Shown here: positions 21,621 to 31,343 of the stretch, piece by piece | Position numbering within the stretch: the first letter of the stretch is position 1 | How the letters are laid out: every line of letters starts with the position of its first letter | The notes under the pieces: model-generated | The model's database searches: none | Told to the model about the DNA's origin: nothing | The model's input: only the letters and a program-made list of their open reading frames with translations | Position numbers and translations under genes: made by a program | DNA from: Candidatus Dormiibacterota bacterium | Lineage (GTDB): Bacteria; Chloroflexota; Dormibacteria; Aeolococcales; Bog-877 | Reading direction: 5' to 3' | DNA length: 54,328 nt | NCBI GenBank assembly: GCA_027306885.1 | Contig: DAHUYV010000041.1 | Span: 1 to 54,328, forward strand

Positions 21621-22724
21621 TTGCTGACGCTGCCGCCGGCGCTTCAGGTGAGGCTGGAGCAGGCGCGTCAGCGCCGCCAGGAGTTGGAGGAACGGCTGCA
21701 GGATCCCGACCTCGATCCGCGGGAGCTGGAGCCGGTGGGCCGAGAGCTGGCCCAGCTGCGGCCGGTCCTGGAGCTGATGGGGCGCATCGAGTCGTCCGAC
21801 CGGGCCGCCGAGGAGGCCCAGGCGATGGCGGCCAGTGAGAGCGACTCGGAGCTGCGCGCATACCTGGAGGGCGAAGCCCGGCGGGAGCGCGCCGCGGCGG
21901 CCGGCGCACTCGCCGAGTTGCGCCTGCAGCTTCTGCCCCAGGACCCTGACGAGGAGCGCGACTCGGTGGTGGAGATCCGGGCCGGCACCGGGGGCGAGGA
22001 GGCGGCCCTCTTCGCCGCCGATCTCCTGCGCATGTACCTTCGGTACGCCGAGCGGGAGCGCTGGCGGGTCGAGATGATCGACAGCTCCCCCAGCGAGGCC
22101 GGGGGACTGAAGGAGGTGGTGCTGGAGGTCCACGGCCGGGGCGCCTACGGCCACCTGAAGTTCGAGAGCGGCGTGCACCGGGTGCAGAGGGTGCCTCAGA
22201 CCGAGTCCCAGGGGCGGGTGCACACCTCAGCCGCCAGCGTGGTGGTGCTGCCGGAGGCTGAGGACCTGGAGGTGGACCTCCGCGAGGAGGACATCAAGGT
22301 GGACGTCTTCCGCTCCACCGGGCCGGGTGGCCAGAGCGTCAACACCACCGACTCCGCGGTTCGGATCACCCACCTTCCGACCGGGCTGGTGGTGACCTGC
22401 CAGGACGAGAAGTCCCAGCACAAGAACCGGGCCAAGGCGATGAGGGTGCTGCGCTCCCGCCTCTACGACCGGATGCGGGCCGAGCAGGAGCGGGAGCTGC
22501 GCCAGACCCGACTCTCCATGGTGGGCCACGGCGACCGGAGCGAGAAGATCCGCACCTACAACTTCCGGGAGAACCGGGTCACCGACCACCGGATCGACCT
22601 CACCCTGTACCAGCTACCCCGGGTTCTGGGCGGTGAGCTGGAGCTGCTGGTGGACCCGCTGCGTCAGGAGGAGCAGGCCCGCAAGCTGGCCGGGGCCGAC
22701 GCCGACCCCAGTCCGCTCGTGTGA
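21621..22724 (+). CDS. prfA: Peptide chain release factor 1
   Basis: '[26 protein letters not shown]' (GGQ), '[19 protein letters not shown]' (PxT); TTG start. Confidence 0.96.
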   Translation: MLTLPPALQVRLEQARQRRQELEERLQDPDLDPRELEPVGRELAQLRPVLELMGRIESSDRAAEEAQAMAASESDSELRAYLEGEARRERAAAAGALAELRLQLLPQDPDEERDSVVEIRAGTGGEEAALFAADLLRMYLRYAERERWRVEMIDSSPSEAGGLKEVVLEVHGRGAYGHLKFESGVHRVQRVPQTESQGRVHTSAASVVVLPEAEDLEVDLREEDIKVDVFRSTGPGGQSVNTTDSAVRITHLPTGLVVTCQDEKSQHKNRAKAMRVLRSRLYDRMRAEQERELRQTRLSMVGHGDRSEKIRTYNFRENRVTDHRIDLTLYQLPRVLGGELELLVDPLRQEEQARKLAGADADPSPLV

Positions 22725-22949
22725 CGAGTTCGTCAGGTCCGGTCGCACAGCGGTTAGCCGGAGTCCCTGGCGCGTTCTTTCTCATGTGAGCAGTGGTATG
22801 CGGATGCCCATCTCCTTCCGGCGCTGGGCGCAGCTGACCATCTGCCACGGCGGCTGCGGCGGGAGTTGAGTGGGCGCCGGGGGCCGATGCCACTCCGACG
22901 GCCGCACCGGGCCGCGGCAGTCTTCAGCAGATCATAGGAGGGAGTTCAG

Positions 22950-24194
22950 ATGAGAGCAGTCGGAAGGACGTGGCGGACGTTGGCGTTCACCGGGGCTGGG
23001 GTGCTGGCGCTGGCCCTCTCGGTTCCCATGGGGGTACTCGCCGCCGGGGGCCAGGCCGCGACGCCCAGCTCCCAGAGCTCCGGAAATTCCAACCAGGAAG
23101 ACGTCTGGGTGGACAACGTCGGCCAGCCGGCCGGCCCTGGGCACGAGATGGACCCCCATCTGGCCTGCGAGAACATCAACCTTTGGGGGGTGAACCTGGC
23201 CGACGCGACGGGGATATACACCGTCGACGGCTGGGCGCCTTCGGGCAGCGGAAGCGGCGACTACGGCCAGCCCGGCTACAAGCAGGACCAGGCTTGGCCC
23301 GGTACCAAGGCCAACCCGAGCACCGCGACCTGGGCCTACTCCCTGGCCTCCGGCGGTGATCAGGTGCTCAGCGTGATCAACGTGAAGACCCTGATCGCGG
23401 ACGCGATCGCCAACGGCGACCTGCCGGTCAACGGCCAGGGTTTCCACTTCAAGCTCCAGTTCGTCCAGGATCCTCAGAAGCACAAGACCTTCTGGGTGGA
23501 CTGCCCTGGTCCGAGCCCGAGCCCGAGCACCAGCCCTTCGGCTAGCCCTAGCAGCAGCCCGAGCTCGAGCCCCAGTTCTAGCCCGAGCTCTAGCCCCAGC
23601 TCTAGCCCCAGTTCTAGCCCGAGCACCAGTCCGAGCTCTAGCCCCAGTTCTAGCCCGAGCACCAGCCCGAGCCCGAGCACGAGCCCCACTTCCGAGGGCC
23701 CCTCGGTCACCGTGGTCAAGACCAACGACGCGGATGGCAGCGGGACCTACTCCCAATCGGAACAGGCGACTTCGGCGGGACAGTCGGTGAGCTTCCACGC
23801 ACTCATCTCCAATGACAGCCAGTCGGCGGAGTCCATCTCCACCATCACCGACACCTACTCGGGCACCACTGTGAGTGAGTGCTCGAGCCTCATCGGAACG
23901 ATGCTGGCTCCGGGGGCCAGCGTGCTCTGCGCCTTCACGATCGCCGGGTACTCGCCGGCGGTCGGCGCCTCCCTGACCGACACCGTGAAGGTCACGGTGA
24001 CCCATGACGGCGTCAGCGCTGCGGACGAGGCAACGTCCACGGTCACGACCCCGGCGGGCGGTGTCCTCGGCGCCTCCACCACCACACCCGGCACCGGCGC
24101 GGCGCTGGAGGTGGGTATCACCATCGCTCTTATGATCCTGGGCCTCACCCTTCTTGGGCTGGGCCGATGGGTCCGGCGTCAACCGATCGGCTGA
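22950..24194 (+). CDS. Secreted/surface protein with Ser/Pro-rich linker and C-terminal membrane anchor
   Basis: Upstream 'aggaggg' RBS; N-terminal signal sequence; S-P-S-S repeat; C-term 'VLGASTTTPGTGAALEVGITIALMILGLTLLGLGRWVRRQ'. Confidence 0.85.
   Translation: MRAVGRTWRTLAFTGAGVLALALSVPMGVLAAGGQAATPSSQSSGNSNQEDVWVDNVGQPAGPGHEMDPHLACENINLWGVNLADATGIYTVDGWAPSGSGSGDYGQPGYKQDQAWPGTKANPSTATWAYSLASGGDQVLSVINVKTLIADAIANGDLPVNGQGFHFKLQFVQDPQKHKTFWVDCPGPSPSPSTSPSASPSSSPSSSPSSSPSSSPSSSPSSSPSTSPSSSPSSSPSTSPSPSTSPTSEGPSVTVVKTNDADGSGTYSQSEQATSAGQSVSFHALISNDSQSAESISTITDTYSGTTVSECSSLIGTMLAPGASVLCAFTIAGYSPAVGASLTDTVKVTVTHDGVSAADEATSTVTTPAGGVLGASTTTPGTGAALEVGITIALMILGLTLLGLGRWVRRQPIG
23504..23693 (+). repeat. 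Degenerate 6/12-bp coding repeat (agcccgagc/tctagcccc units) encoding Ser-Pro linker
   Basis: Direct repetition of 'agccccagttctagcccgagc...' in the 22950 ORF. Confidence 0.9.
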
Positions 24195-24205
24195 AGACGC
24201 CTGGA

Positions 24206-24234
24206 GGCGGCGGTGCCCTGGGCACCGCCGCCTC
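24206..24234. terminator. Strong hairpin, probable transcription terminator
   Basis: aggcggcggtgccc-t-gggcaccgccgcct: 14-bp perfect arms just after the stop at 24194; no clear T tract. Confidence 0.6.
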
Positions 24235-24479
24235 ACCGGCTAGCGCCGCGACTCAACCGGCGGGGAGTCGGGCCGGGGGTCCGAGGTCCGCTGGCCGGTC
24301 CGGCGCGGCGTTTACCAGGTGGGTCCGGCGAAGGGCCGACGCCTTCGGGACGGCCCGCGAGCCGGGGAGGTGCGGCTGGGCCGCCTCTCCGGCTCTAGGC
24401 AGGAGACCTCGGGGCGCGGGCCCGGCGCCGGCCCAAGCCGCGGGGCCCGAGTCTCCAACCCGCCGCGCCGGCACGCTCC

Positions 24480-25463
24480 TCAGGCGCCACCGTCAGCCGA
24501 CGGGGTGACTGCGGGGGTGCCCCGCCGGCGGCGGCCACCCCGATGCCGACGGCGCCGCGTCGGGCCGCCCGGCTCAACCGGCGCCGCGTCGCTCCCCTCA
24601 CGAGCGTGGACTCGGGTCCGCTCCAGAGGGCGGGGCTCCGGGGGCATGCCCACGGCCAGCACGTCGCCGAGGGTGCTCCAGCCACGCTCCCGGATGCCGA
24701 TCTGCACCAGCTCCACCAGGCACTCGGCGGTCGCCTCGGCGTCGGCGAGCGCGAAGTGAGGCTGCCGGTGGGTCACCCCCAGACGGTCGCAGAGCTTCTC
24801 CAGGCCTATGGTGTCGCGCAGCCCGAAGAGGGAACCGGCGATCCGTGAGGTGTCCAGGTGGTACTTGGGCGGCGGCCGGTCCAGCGCCTTGGCCACCAGG
24901 CGGGTGTCGAAGGCGTCGGCGCTGTGCTCGACCGGGATCGCCCCGCGGGCGAAGTGGTGGAAGGTGAGGGCCACCCGGTGGAGGGGCGGCGCGCCCGTGA
25001 GCATCGAGCGAGAGATCCCGTGGACCCGGCGGGCGTACGGATTTATGTGGTCGGTCGTGTGCACCAGGCTCTCCAGGAACTGCCGGGGGGCCTGGCCGTC
25101 AGCGACCGCGCCGAGCTGGAAGCGCACCGCGCCGAGCTCCACCATCCGATGGGGGAAATGCCCGGTCGTCTCGCAGTCGAGCGCCACGAACTGCGCCTCG
25201 GCGAGGGCGAGGTCGGGGGTGATCTGGTGGGGCGTGGCCCCGAGGTCTCCGTCCCGGGGGTCCAGAAGTGGCAGGCGATTGTGGAACGGTTCGAGCTCGG
25301 GCGAGGGCGGCCCCAGCCGGGGCGCCAGCCGGTCTCCGGGTGCTCCCGGGCCCCGCTCCCGCCCCCAGCGAACCCGCTCGGGGCGGGAGCCGTGCTCGGG
25401 TGTCGGTTCGCTTCCCTCGGCCGCGGGGGAACCTCCGGGCGTCACGGTTTGCACGACCTCCAT
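24480..25463 (-). CDS. DnaQ-like 3'-5' exonuclease with basic C-terminal tail
   Basis: ExoI 'FVALDCETTG', ExoII-like 'ADAFDTRLV', ExoIII 'HFALADAEATAE'; tail 'RRRRHRGGRRRRG'. Confidence 0.85.
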   Translation of the reverse strand: MEVVQTVTPGGSPAAEGSEPTPEHGSRPERVRWGRERGPGAPGDRLAPRLGPPSPELEPFHNRLPLLDPRDGDLGATPHQITPDLALAEAQFVALDCETTGHFPHRMVELGAVRFQLGAVADGQAPRQFLESLVHTTDHINPYARRVHGISRSMLTGAPPLHRVALTFHHFARGAIPVEHSADAFDTRLVAKALDRPPPKYHLDTSRIAGSLFGLRDTIGLEKLCDRLGVTHRQPHFALADAEATAECLVELVQIGIRERGWSTLGDVLAVGMPPEPRPLERTRVHAREGSDAAPVEPGGPTRRRRHRGGRRRRGTPAVTPSADGGA

Positions 25464-25559
25464 CCTATCCCGATGGGCCGAAGCGGAGTTGGCGGCATCC
25501 CGAGGCGCCCGCCGGCGGTACCCTTGGCAGGCTCCGATGGCTGTCAGGTTCCTCGCCCC

Positions 25560-26708
25560 ATGACCGCGGCGGCCGACAGTCTGCCCGCCGGCTTCCCGGA
25601 GTGGCGCCAGGGGCCGCCATGGGTCATGGCCGAGATGATCGCCGCGCAGCCCGGCGTGGCCCGGAGGATCCTCCAGGACCGGTCCGGTCAGGCCCGCCTC
25701 GCGGACCTGGTGCGGGCCGCCGTGGCCGCTGGTGAACGGATCGCCCTCGTGGGCTGCGGCACCAGCGAGCACGCCGCGATGGCGATTGCCCTTGAGCTGG
25801 GTTGGGCGCTCCCCGGGGCATCCCGTCTGCTGGTCCCTCGGCAGGCGCTGGAGGCGGCTTTGGACCCCTGGAAGGGTCTGTGCCTTGCGGTCTCCCACGA
25901 AGGGGAGACCGCGGCCGCCGTGGCCGCGCTCCGCTCGGCGGCAGAGCTCGGCGCAGCGACCGCCCTGATCACCGCGGGCCCCACCAGCACCGCCGGGCGC
26001 GCCGCGGGTCACCTGTGCGTCACCCCGCTCGTGGACCGCTCCTGGTGCCACACCGTGGGGTACCTCTCGCCCCTTCTGGTCGGCGCCGGCCTCGCCTCCC
26101 AGCTGGGAGGGCCGAGGGCCGAGGCGAACACGGTTGGCGATTTCCTCGAGCGCTGCCTGGAGCGCATGGGGGCCCAAGCGGAGGCGGCGGCCGTCCAACT
26201 GAGCTCATCCCGCGACGTCACCTGCGTCGGCGGGGGTGGGGACTACGTCGGCGCCCGTGAGCTGGCGCTGAAGCTGGCTGAGGGATCGAGGGTCGCGGGC
26301 CTGAGCCATCAGCTGGAGACCGTCCTTCACGGCCACCTGGCGGCCCTCGACGGGCGGTCGGCGCTCGTCTTGGTCCTGGCCGACCCCAAGGATGGGCCCC
26401 GGCGTCTGGGGCGCGCCGGACAGGTGTTGGCCGCCGCCGAGAGAGTTGGGGCGGCCACGGCCGTCATCTCCGGCCCCTGGGTCCCCTCCAGCCTTCCCAC
26501 TCCGGCGGTCCGCACCGTCCGGATCGACATCCCGGCCAGCCCTGGCCTCGGCGAACCCCTGGTGGCTCTGCTGGGATCGGCCGTGGCGCTTCAGCTGCTG
26601 GCGGTGAGCTCGGCGACGGCCAGGGGCACCTGCCCGGACCTGATCCGCCGTGAGGAGGCGGCGTATCGCGAGGCCGCCGCCCTGACGGAGGGCGAGTTCC
26701 CGCTCTGA
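25560..26708 (+). CDS. SIS-domain protein (sugar isomerase / GlmS C-terminal-like)
   Basis: 'RIALVGCGTSEHAAMAIALELG', 'CLAVSHEGETAAAVAAL', 'ELALKLAEGSRVAGLSHQLETVLHGHLAALD'. Confidence 0.85.
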   Translation: MTAAADSLPAGFPEWRQGPPWVMAEMIAAQPGVARRILQDRSGQARLADLVRAAVAAGERIALVGCGTSEHAAMAIALELGWALPGASRLLVPRQALEAALDPWKGLCLAVSHEGETAAAVAALRSAAELGAATALITAGPTSTAGRAAGHLCVTPLVDRSWCHTVGYLSPLLVGAGLASQLGGPRAEANTVGDFLERCLERMGAQAEAAAVQLSSSRDVTCVGGGGDYVGARELALKLAEGSRVAGLSHQLETVLHGHLAALDGRSALVLVLADPKDGPRRLGRAGQVLAAAERVGAATAVISGPWVPSSLPTPAVRTVRIDIPASPGLGEPLVALLGSAVALQLLAVSSATARGTCPDLIRREEAAYREAAALTEGEFPL

Positions 26709-26761
26709 GCCGGCGCCAAACAGCGGGGCGGCCGACGGCTACCGATATACTCGATCTCAGG

Positions 26762-28024
26762 GTGCCATTCGTCGCCACCGGGATCAGCCACCGTTTGGCG
26801 CCCCTGCCGGTACGGGAGCGGCTCCACCTGGACGAGCGCCAGGTGGTGGAGTCGCTCCAGGCCCTGGTGGGCCACTCGGGACTGGTGGGGGCGGCCTGTC
26901 TCAGCACCTGCAACCGCACTGAGTTCTATCTCCAGACTCGCAACCAGCGGGAGGCCGAGCGCGCCACCCAGCGGTTCTTCCACTACCTCGAGGGGCGGGC
27001 CGAACTGCCGGACCTGGTCCTGAGCCGTACCGGCGTGGAGGCTCTGCGCCACCTGTTTCGGGTGGCCAGCGGGCTGGAGAGCGCGATTCTCGGCGAGGCC
27101 CAGGTGCTGGCTCAGTTCAAGAGGGCCCACAGGCTGGCTCGGGAGGCCGGGACGCTCAGCGGTGAGCTTGACCTGGTCATGCGCCGGGCCATCGAGACCG
27201 CCAAGACCGTGCGCAGCACCACCGGGATCTCCCGCCAGGCGGTGGGGTACGGCCAGGTCGCGGTGGAGGCGGCGCGGCGCCGCCTGGGCCCGCTTCGGGG
27301 CACCGGGGTGCTGATAGTGGGCGGGGGCAGCGTGGGCGGGGCCGCGGCGCGACTTCTGCAGCGGGCCGGCTGCGACCCCATGCTGGTCGCCCGGAGGGGC
27401 CCGCGGGCCGCCGCCCTGGCGGAGTCCGTCGGCGGCCGGCTGGTGGACCTGGAGACCCTCGATGAGCAGAGCGGCAAGGTGGCGCTGGTGGTGTGCAGCA
27501 CCAGCAGCGAGCAGCGGGTGCTCACCGTCGAGGACGTGCGGTCGCTGCGCGGGAGCCAGGAGCGGCTGCTGGTCCTCGATCTCGCCGTGCCTCGGGACGT
27601 GGAGCCGGAGGCGGCAGAGCTGGACGGGGTCCAGCTCCTCGACCTCGACCAGCTGGCCGACGTGGTGGAGGCGAACCTCGGCTCCCGCGAGCTCCACCGC
27701 CCTAAGGCGGACTCGGTGGTGGAGGAGGCGGTCGCGGCCCTCAGCTCCGAGCTGGCGGCCCGCGAGGCGGGGCCGACCATCGCCCGCCTGGTGGACCAGG
27801 CTGAGGTGGTGCGCCGGGGGGAGCTGCGGCGCGCCATGTCGCGGATGCCGGAGTTGGGGGAGGCGGAGCGGCTCCAGCTCGAGCGGCTGACCCAGGCGAT
27901 CGCCGCCAAGTTGATCCACAAGCCGATCACCTTCCTCCGCGAGCACGCCGACGATCCCCAGCGGCGCCGGATCGTGGAGGAGGCGTTCGATCTGGGCGCT
28001 CCCCAGGGCCGGGGAGACTCTTGA
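26762..28024 (+). CDS. hemA: Glutamyl-tRNA reductase
   Basis: 'TGISHRLAPLPVRERL', 'CLSTCNRTEFYL', 'ASGLESAILGEAQVLAQFKRA'. Confidence 0.95.
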   Translation: MPFVATGISHRLAPLPVRERLHLDERQVVESLQALVGHSGLVGAACLSTCNRTEFYLQTRNQREAERATQRFFHYLEGRAELPDLVLSRTGVEALRHLFRVASGLESAILGEAQVLAQFKRAHRLAREAGTLSGELDLVMRRAIETAKTVRSTTGISRQAVGYGQVAVEAARRRLGPLRGTGVLIVGGGSVGGAAARLLQRAGCDPMLVARRGPRAAALAESVGGRLVDLETLDEQSGKVALVVCSTSSEQRVLTVEDVRSLRGSQERLLVLDLAVPRDVEPEAAELDGVQLLDLDQLADVVEANLGSRELHRPKADSVVEEAVAALSSELAAREAGPTIARLVDQAEVVRRGELRRAMSRMPELGEAERLQLERLTQAIAAKLIHKPITFLREHADDPQRRRIVEEAFDLGAPQGRGDS

Positions 28025-28911
28025 TCGTCCTCGGCACCCGGGGAAGCCCTCTGGCCTTGGCCCAGGCCAACCTGGTCGTGCGAGAGCTGCGGCGGCTGGC
28101 CCCGGAAGTTGAGGTGCGGCTGCGGGTCATCGACAGCGAGGGTGACCGCCGGCCCACCGCCCCGCTCAGCGATCCCGGAGTGGATGGATGGTTCACTTCG
28201 CGTCTGCAGGAGGAGCTCAGCCGGGGGGAGGTGGACGCCGCCGTGCACAGCGCCAAGGACCTCCCGACCGAAGCCCCGGCCGGGCTGGCCGTGGTGGCGT
28301 ATCTGGAGAGGGCTGACCCCCGCGATGTGATGGTCACCCACGGTCGCCGGCCCTGGCGGGAGCTCACCCTCGGTGCTCGGGTGGGCACCTCCTCGCCGCG
28401 GCGGGCGGCGCAGCTGACCGACCTGCGGCCCGACCTCCAGACCCTCCCGGTGCGGGGCAACGTTCAGACCCGTTTGCGCAAGGTCGACTCGGGCGAGGTG
28501 GACGCCGTGGTCCTGGCCTCAGCTGGGCTCCAGCGGCTGGGGTTGGACATCGGGGCTGAGGCGCTGGACCCTCGCTCAGAGTGCACACCCGCCCCGGCTC
28601 AGGGCGCGATCGCCGTGGAGGCCACTTCGGGAAGCCCCAGCGGGAAGCTGTTGGAGCAGCTGGACCACCGGCCCACCCGGGCTGCGGTGGAGGCTGAGCG
28701 TCGTCTTCTGAGGGTGATGGGGGGCGGCTGCCGGCTCGCCCTCGGGGCGCTGGCCCAGCCGTGGGGGGAAGAGGGATGGAGGCTCACGGCGGCGTACTGG
28801 TCCGGTGAGGTCCGGTCGGAGCTGCGCCGGTCGACCCTCGAGACCTCCAGCGAGGGAGGGCTGGCGCTGCTGGTCGGAGAGCTGGCCGCCGAGCTGGCTC
28901 TGCCGAGATGA
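28021..28911 (+). CDS. hemC: Porphobilinogen deaminase
   Basis: 'LGTRGSPLALAQANLV', 'DAAVHSAKDLPTEAP', 'GTSSPRRAAQL', 'GGGCRLALGALA' (cofactor Cys); TTG start. Confidence 0.94.
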   Translation: MIVLGTRGSPLALAQANLVVRELRRLAPEVEVRLRVIDSEGDRRPTAPLSDPGVDGWFTSRLQEELSRGEVDAAVHSAKDLPTEAPAGLAVVAYLERADPRDVMVTHGRRPWRELTLGARVGTSSPRRAAQLTDLRPDLQTLPVRGNVQTRLRKVDSGEVDAVVLASAGLQRLGLDIGAEALDPRSECTPAPAQGAIAVEATSGSPSGKLLEQLDHRPTRAAVEAERRLLRVMGGGCRLALGALAQPWGEEGWRLTAAYWSGEVRSELRRSTLETSSEGGLALLVGELAAELALPR

Positions 28912-29687
28912 GGCCGCTGGCCGGGCAGCGGGTCCTGGTGACCCGCCCGCGGGCCGACGCCGAGGAGCTGTGCGCCCTCCTGGTCGCGGAGGGCGCCGAC
29001 CCCGTCTCCATCCCGGTGGTGCGACTGCGATCCCTCAGGACCGAGATCGAGCTCGAGTCCTGGCGGGCCCGGATCCGGGCCGGGGACTTCGATCTCCTCG
29101 TCTTCACCAGCGCCAACGCGGTGCGCCAGCTGGCCGTTCGGCCCCCCGATGGCGGGACGGTCGAGTTGTATGCGATCGGGCCGGGCACCGCTCGGGCCGC
29201 GGCCCACCTGGGCTGGGATCCGCAGCGGACGCCCGACCGATTCATCGCCGAGTCGTTGGCGGATCTTCTGGTCAACTCCGGTGTCTCGGGGCGCCGGGTG
29301 CTGCTGCCCCGGGCCGCCGGGGCCCGAGACGTCCTGCCCCGGACCCTGGAGGCGGAGGGTGCGCGGGTGGAGGTGGTCGAGCTGTACCGGGCCGAACCGG
29401 AGCTGGATTCGGCAAAAGCGCTCCGGGCCGAGCTCGCCGAGGGGCGGCTGGACTGGCTCACCTTCACCAGCTCGAGCACGGTCTCTGCCTTCGCGGAGCT
29501 GGCCGGACCGGCCCTGCTCTCCCCGGGCTGCCGGGTCGCCTGCATCGGCCCTGTGACCGCTCGGACGGCGATGGCCCTGGGTCTCAAGCCGAGCGTGGTG
29601 GCCCCGGTTCACTCCCTCGAGGGGCTGGTGGCCGCGGTGGCCGCCGCCCCAGTGCCCGACAATGGGACGTCGAATGGCCTTCCCTGA
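28908..29687 (+). CDS. hemD: Uroporphyrinogen-III synthase
   Basis: Position in heme operon; 'VLVTRPRADAEELCALL', 'VFTSANAVRQL', 'LTFTSSSTVSAFAEL'. Confidence 0.9.
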   Translation: MRPLAGQRVLVTRPRADAEELCALLVAEGADPVSIPVVRLRSLRTEIELESWRARIRAGDFDLLVFTSANAVRQLAVRPPDGGTVELYAIGPGTARAAAHLGWDPQRTPDRFIAESLADLLVNSGVSGRRVLLPRAAGARDVLPRTLEAEGARVEVVELYRAEPELDSAKALRAELAEGRLDWLTFTSSSTVSAFAELAGPALLSPGCRVACIGPVTARTAMALGLKPSVVAPVHSLEGLVAAVAAAPVPDNGTSNGLP

Positions 29688-30660
29688 CGACCGTCCCCGC
29701 CGCCTGCGGCGCTCGGCGAACCTGCGCCGTCTGGTGCGGGAGGCGAGCCTTCGTGCCGACCACCTGCTGCTTCCCTGCTTTGTGGCTGAGGGGATCCGGG
29801 AGCGCCGGGAGGTGACCACCATGCCCGCGGTCTTCCAGGAGACCGTAGAGAGCCTGCCCCGGCTCGCCACCGAGGCCGTGGAGCTGGGGATCCCCGGACT
29901 TGTCCTGTTCGGCGTCCCGGCCCACAAGGACGCGGTGGGATCGGCGGCCTGGGACGACCAGGGGGTGGTGCAGCAGGCGCTGCGCCGACTGCGCCGCGAG
30001 TTTGGGGACCGGCTGCTGCTGGTGTCCGACGACTGCCTTGACGAGTACACCGATCACGGTCATTGCGGGGTGCTCACGGAAGCCGGGGAGGTGGACAACG
30101 ATCGCACCCTGGAGCTCTACCAGAGGACCGCGATCAGCCAGGCCGCGGCCGGGGCCGACGTGATCGCGCCCTCTGGGATGATGGACGGCCAGGTGGGGGC
30201 GATACGGGAGGCCCTGGATGCCGCCGGCTTCTCCGCAACCGCCATCATGGCCTACTCCGCGAAGTTCGCCTCCTGCTTCTACGGGCCCTTTAGGGACGCC
30301 GCCCTGTGTGCTCCCCAGTTCGGCGATCGCCGCGGCTACCAGATGGATCCCGCCAACCGGCGCGAGGCGATGCGGGAGCTGGAGATGGACCTCCTGGAGG
30401 GAGCCGACGTACTCATGGTGAAGCCGGCGCTCAGCTACCTGGACGTGGTGCGCGAGGCCCGCGATCGTTTCGACGTTCCCCTCGCCTGTTTCTCGGTCTC
30501 CGGTGAGTACGCCATGCTGCGGGCGGCGGCCGCTGCGGGAGCCCTGGACCTCCGGGCCGCGGTCCTGGAGTCCCACCTGTCCATGCGGCGGGCGGGGGCC
30601 GACGTGATCATCACCTACTTCGCGCGTGAGCTGAGCCGGTGGCTCTCGGAGGAGGGCTGA
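29662..30660 (+). CDS. hemB: Delta-aminolevulinic acid dehydratase
   Basis: 'DDCLDEYTDHGHCGVL', 'IAPSGMMDGQV', 'MAYSAKFASCFYGPFRDA', 'MVKPALSYLDV'. Confidence 0.96.
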   Translation: MGRRMAFPDDRPRRLRRSANLRRLVREASLRADHLLLPCFVAEGIRERREVTTMPAVFQETVESLPRLATEAVELGIPGLVLFGVPAHKDAVGSAAWDDQGVVQQALRRLRREFGDRLLLVSDDCLDEYTDHGHCGVLTEAGEVDNDRTLELYQRTAISQAAAGADVIAPSGMMDGQVGAIREALDAAGFSATAIMAYSAKFASCFYGPFRDAALCAPQFGDRRGYQMDPANRREAMRELEMDLLEGADVLMVKPALSYLDVVREARDRFDVPLACFSVSGEYAMLRAAAAAGALDLRAAVLESHLSMRRAGADVIITYFARELSRWLSEEG

Positions 30661-31343
30661 TGCCCAGCCGGCGGCGCTGGCTGGGTGCGGGGGTGGCGGC
30701 CCTGACCATGGCGGCGGTGGGGGCCGCCGCGTTCTTCATCAACGTCGGTGCTCAAAGGGAGGTGCGTCCAGTGTCGCTGGCCAACTGCGATCAGGCTCAG
30801 TTCGGGGCGCCCCTCGGGCCGCTCGACCCACCCGCCAGCCTCCGCCACTATGCGAAGGAGCCGGCGTTCACCATCAACACCCAGCGGCTCTACCAGGCCA
30901 CCATCACGGTTCCCGAGGGTGAGATCGTGGTCTGCCTGGTTCCCGACTGGGCCCCGACCACCGTCAACGTCTTCGTGACCCTCGTCCGCAACGGGTATTT
31001 CGACGGCCTGAAGTGGGCGAGAGACCCCAGCACCGCTCCTGGCGGCCCGGTGATCCAGGGGGGCAGCCCCAACGACAACCTCACCGGCGGCCCGGGATTC
31101 CAGTTCAAGAATGAGAAGGTGGTGTCGCCCGCATACAGCGGCGGGGCCTACCAGCCGGGGGCGGTGGCGATGGCCAACGCCGGGGCCAACACCAACGGCA
31201 GCCAGTTCTTCGTCACCCTCTCGAAGTTCACCCTGCCCCCGGACTACAACCTCTTCGGAGAGGTGGTCTCCGGGCTCCAGGTGGCCCAGCGGGTGAAGCG
31301 CGGGGACCCCATGCGGATCACGGTCCGGGAGCAGCTCCCCTGA
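30660..31343 (+). CDS. Membrane-anchored cyclophilin-type peptidyl-prolyl isomerase
   Basis: N-terminal TM; 'APTTVNVFVTLVRNGYFDGLKWAR', 'GAVAMANAGANTNGSQFFVTL'. Confidence 0.9.
   Translation: MPSRRRWLGAGVAALTMAAVGAAAFFINVGAQREVRPVSLANCDQAQFGAPLGPLDPPASLRHYAKEPAFTINTQRLYQATITVPEGEIVVCLVPDWAPTTVNVFVTLVRNGYFDGLKWARDPSTAPGGPVIQGGSPNDNLTGGPGFQFKNEKVVSPAYSGGAYQPGAVAMANAGANTNGSQFFVTLSKFTLPPDYNLFGEVVSGLQVAQRVKRGDPMRITVREQLP

Noticed and set aside
23504-23693. Possible CRISPR-like array
   Set aside because: Short-period in-frame coding repeat without unique spacers
22932-24236. 434 aa minus ORF with ARARTGARAR repeats
   Set aside because: Shadow of the Ser-Pro coding repeat in the plus-strand surface protein
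24858-25559. 5' extension of the SIS-domain ORF
   Set aside because: Antisense to the DnaQ-like exonuclease; SIS homology begins near ATG 25560
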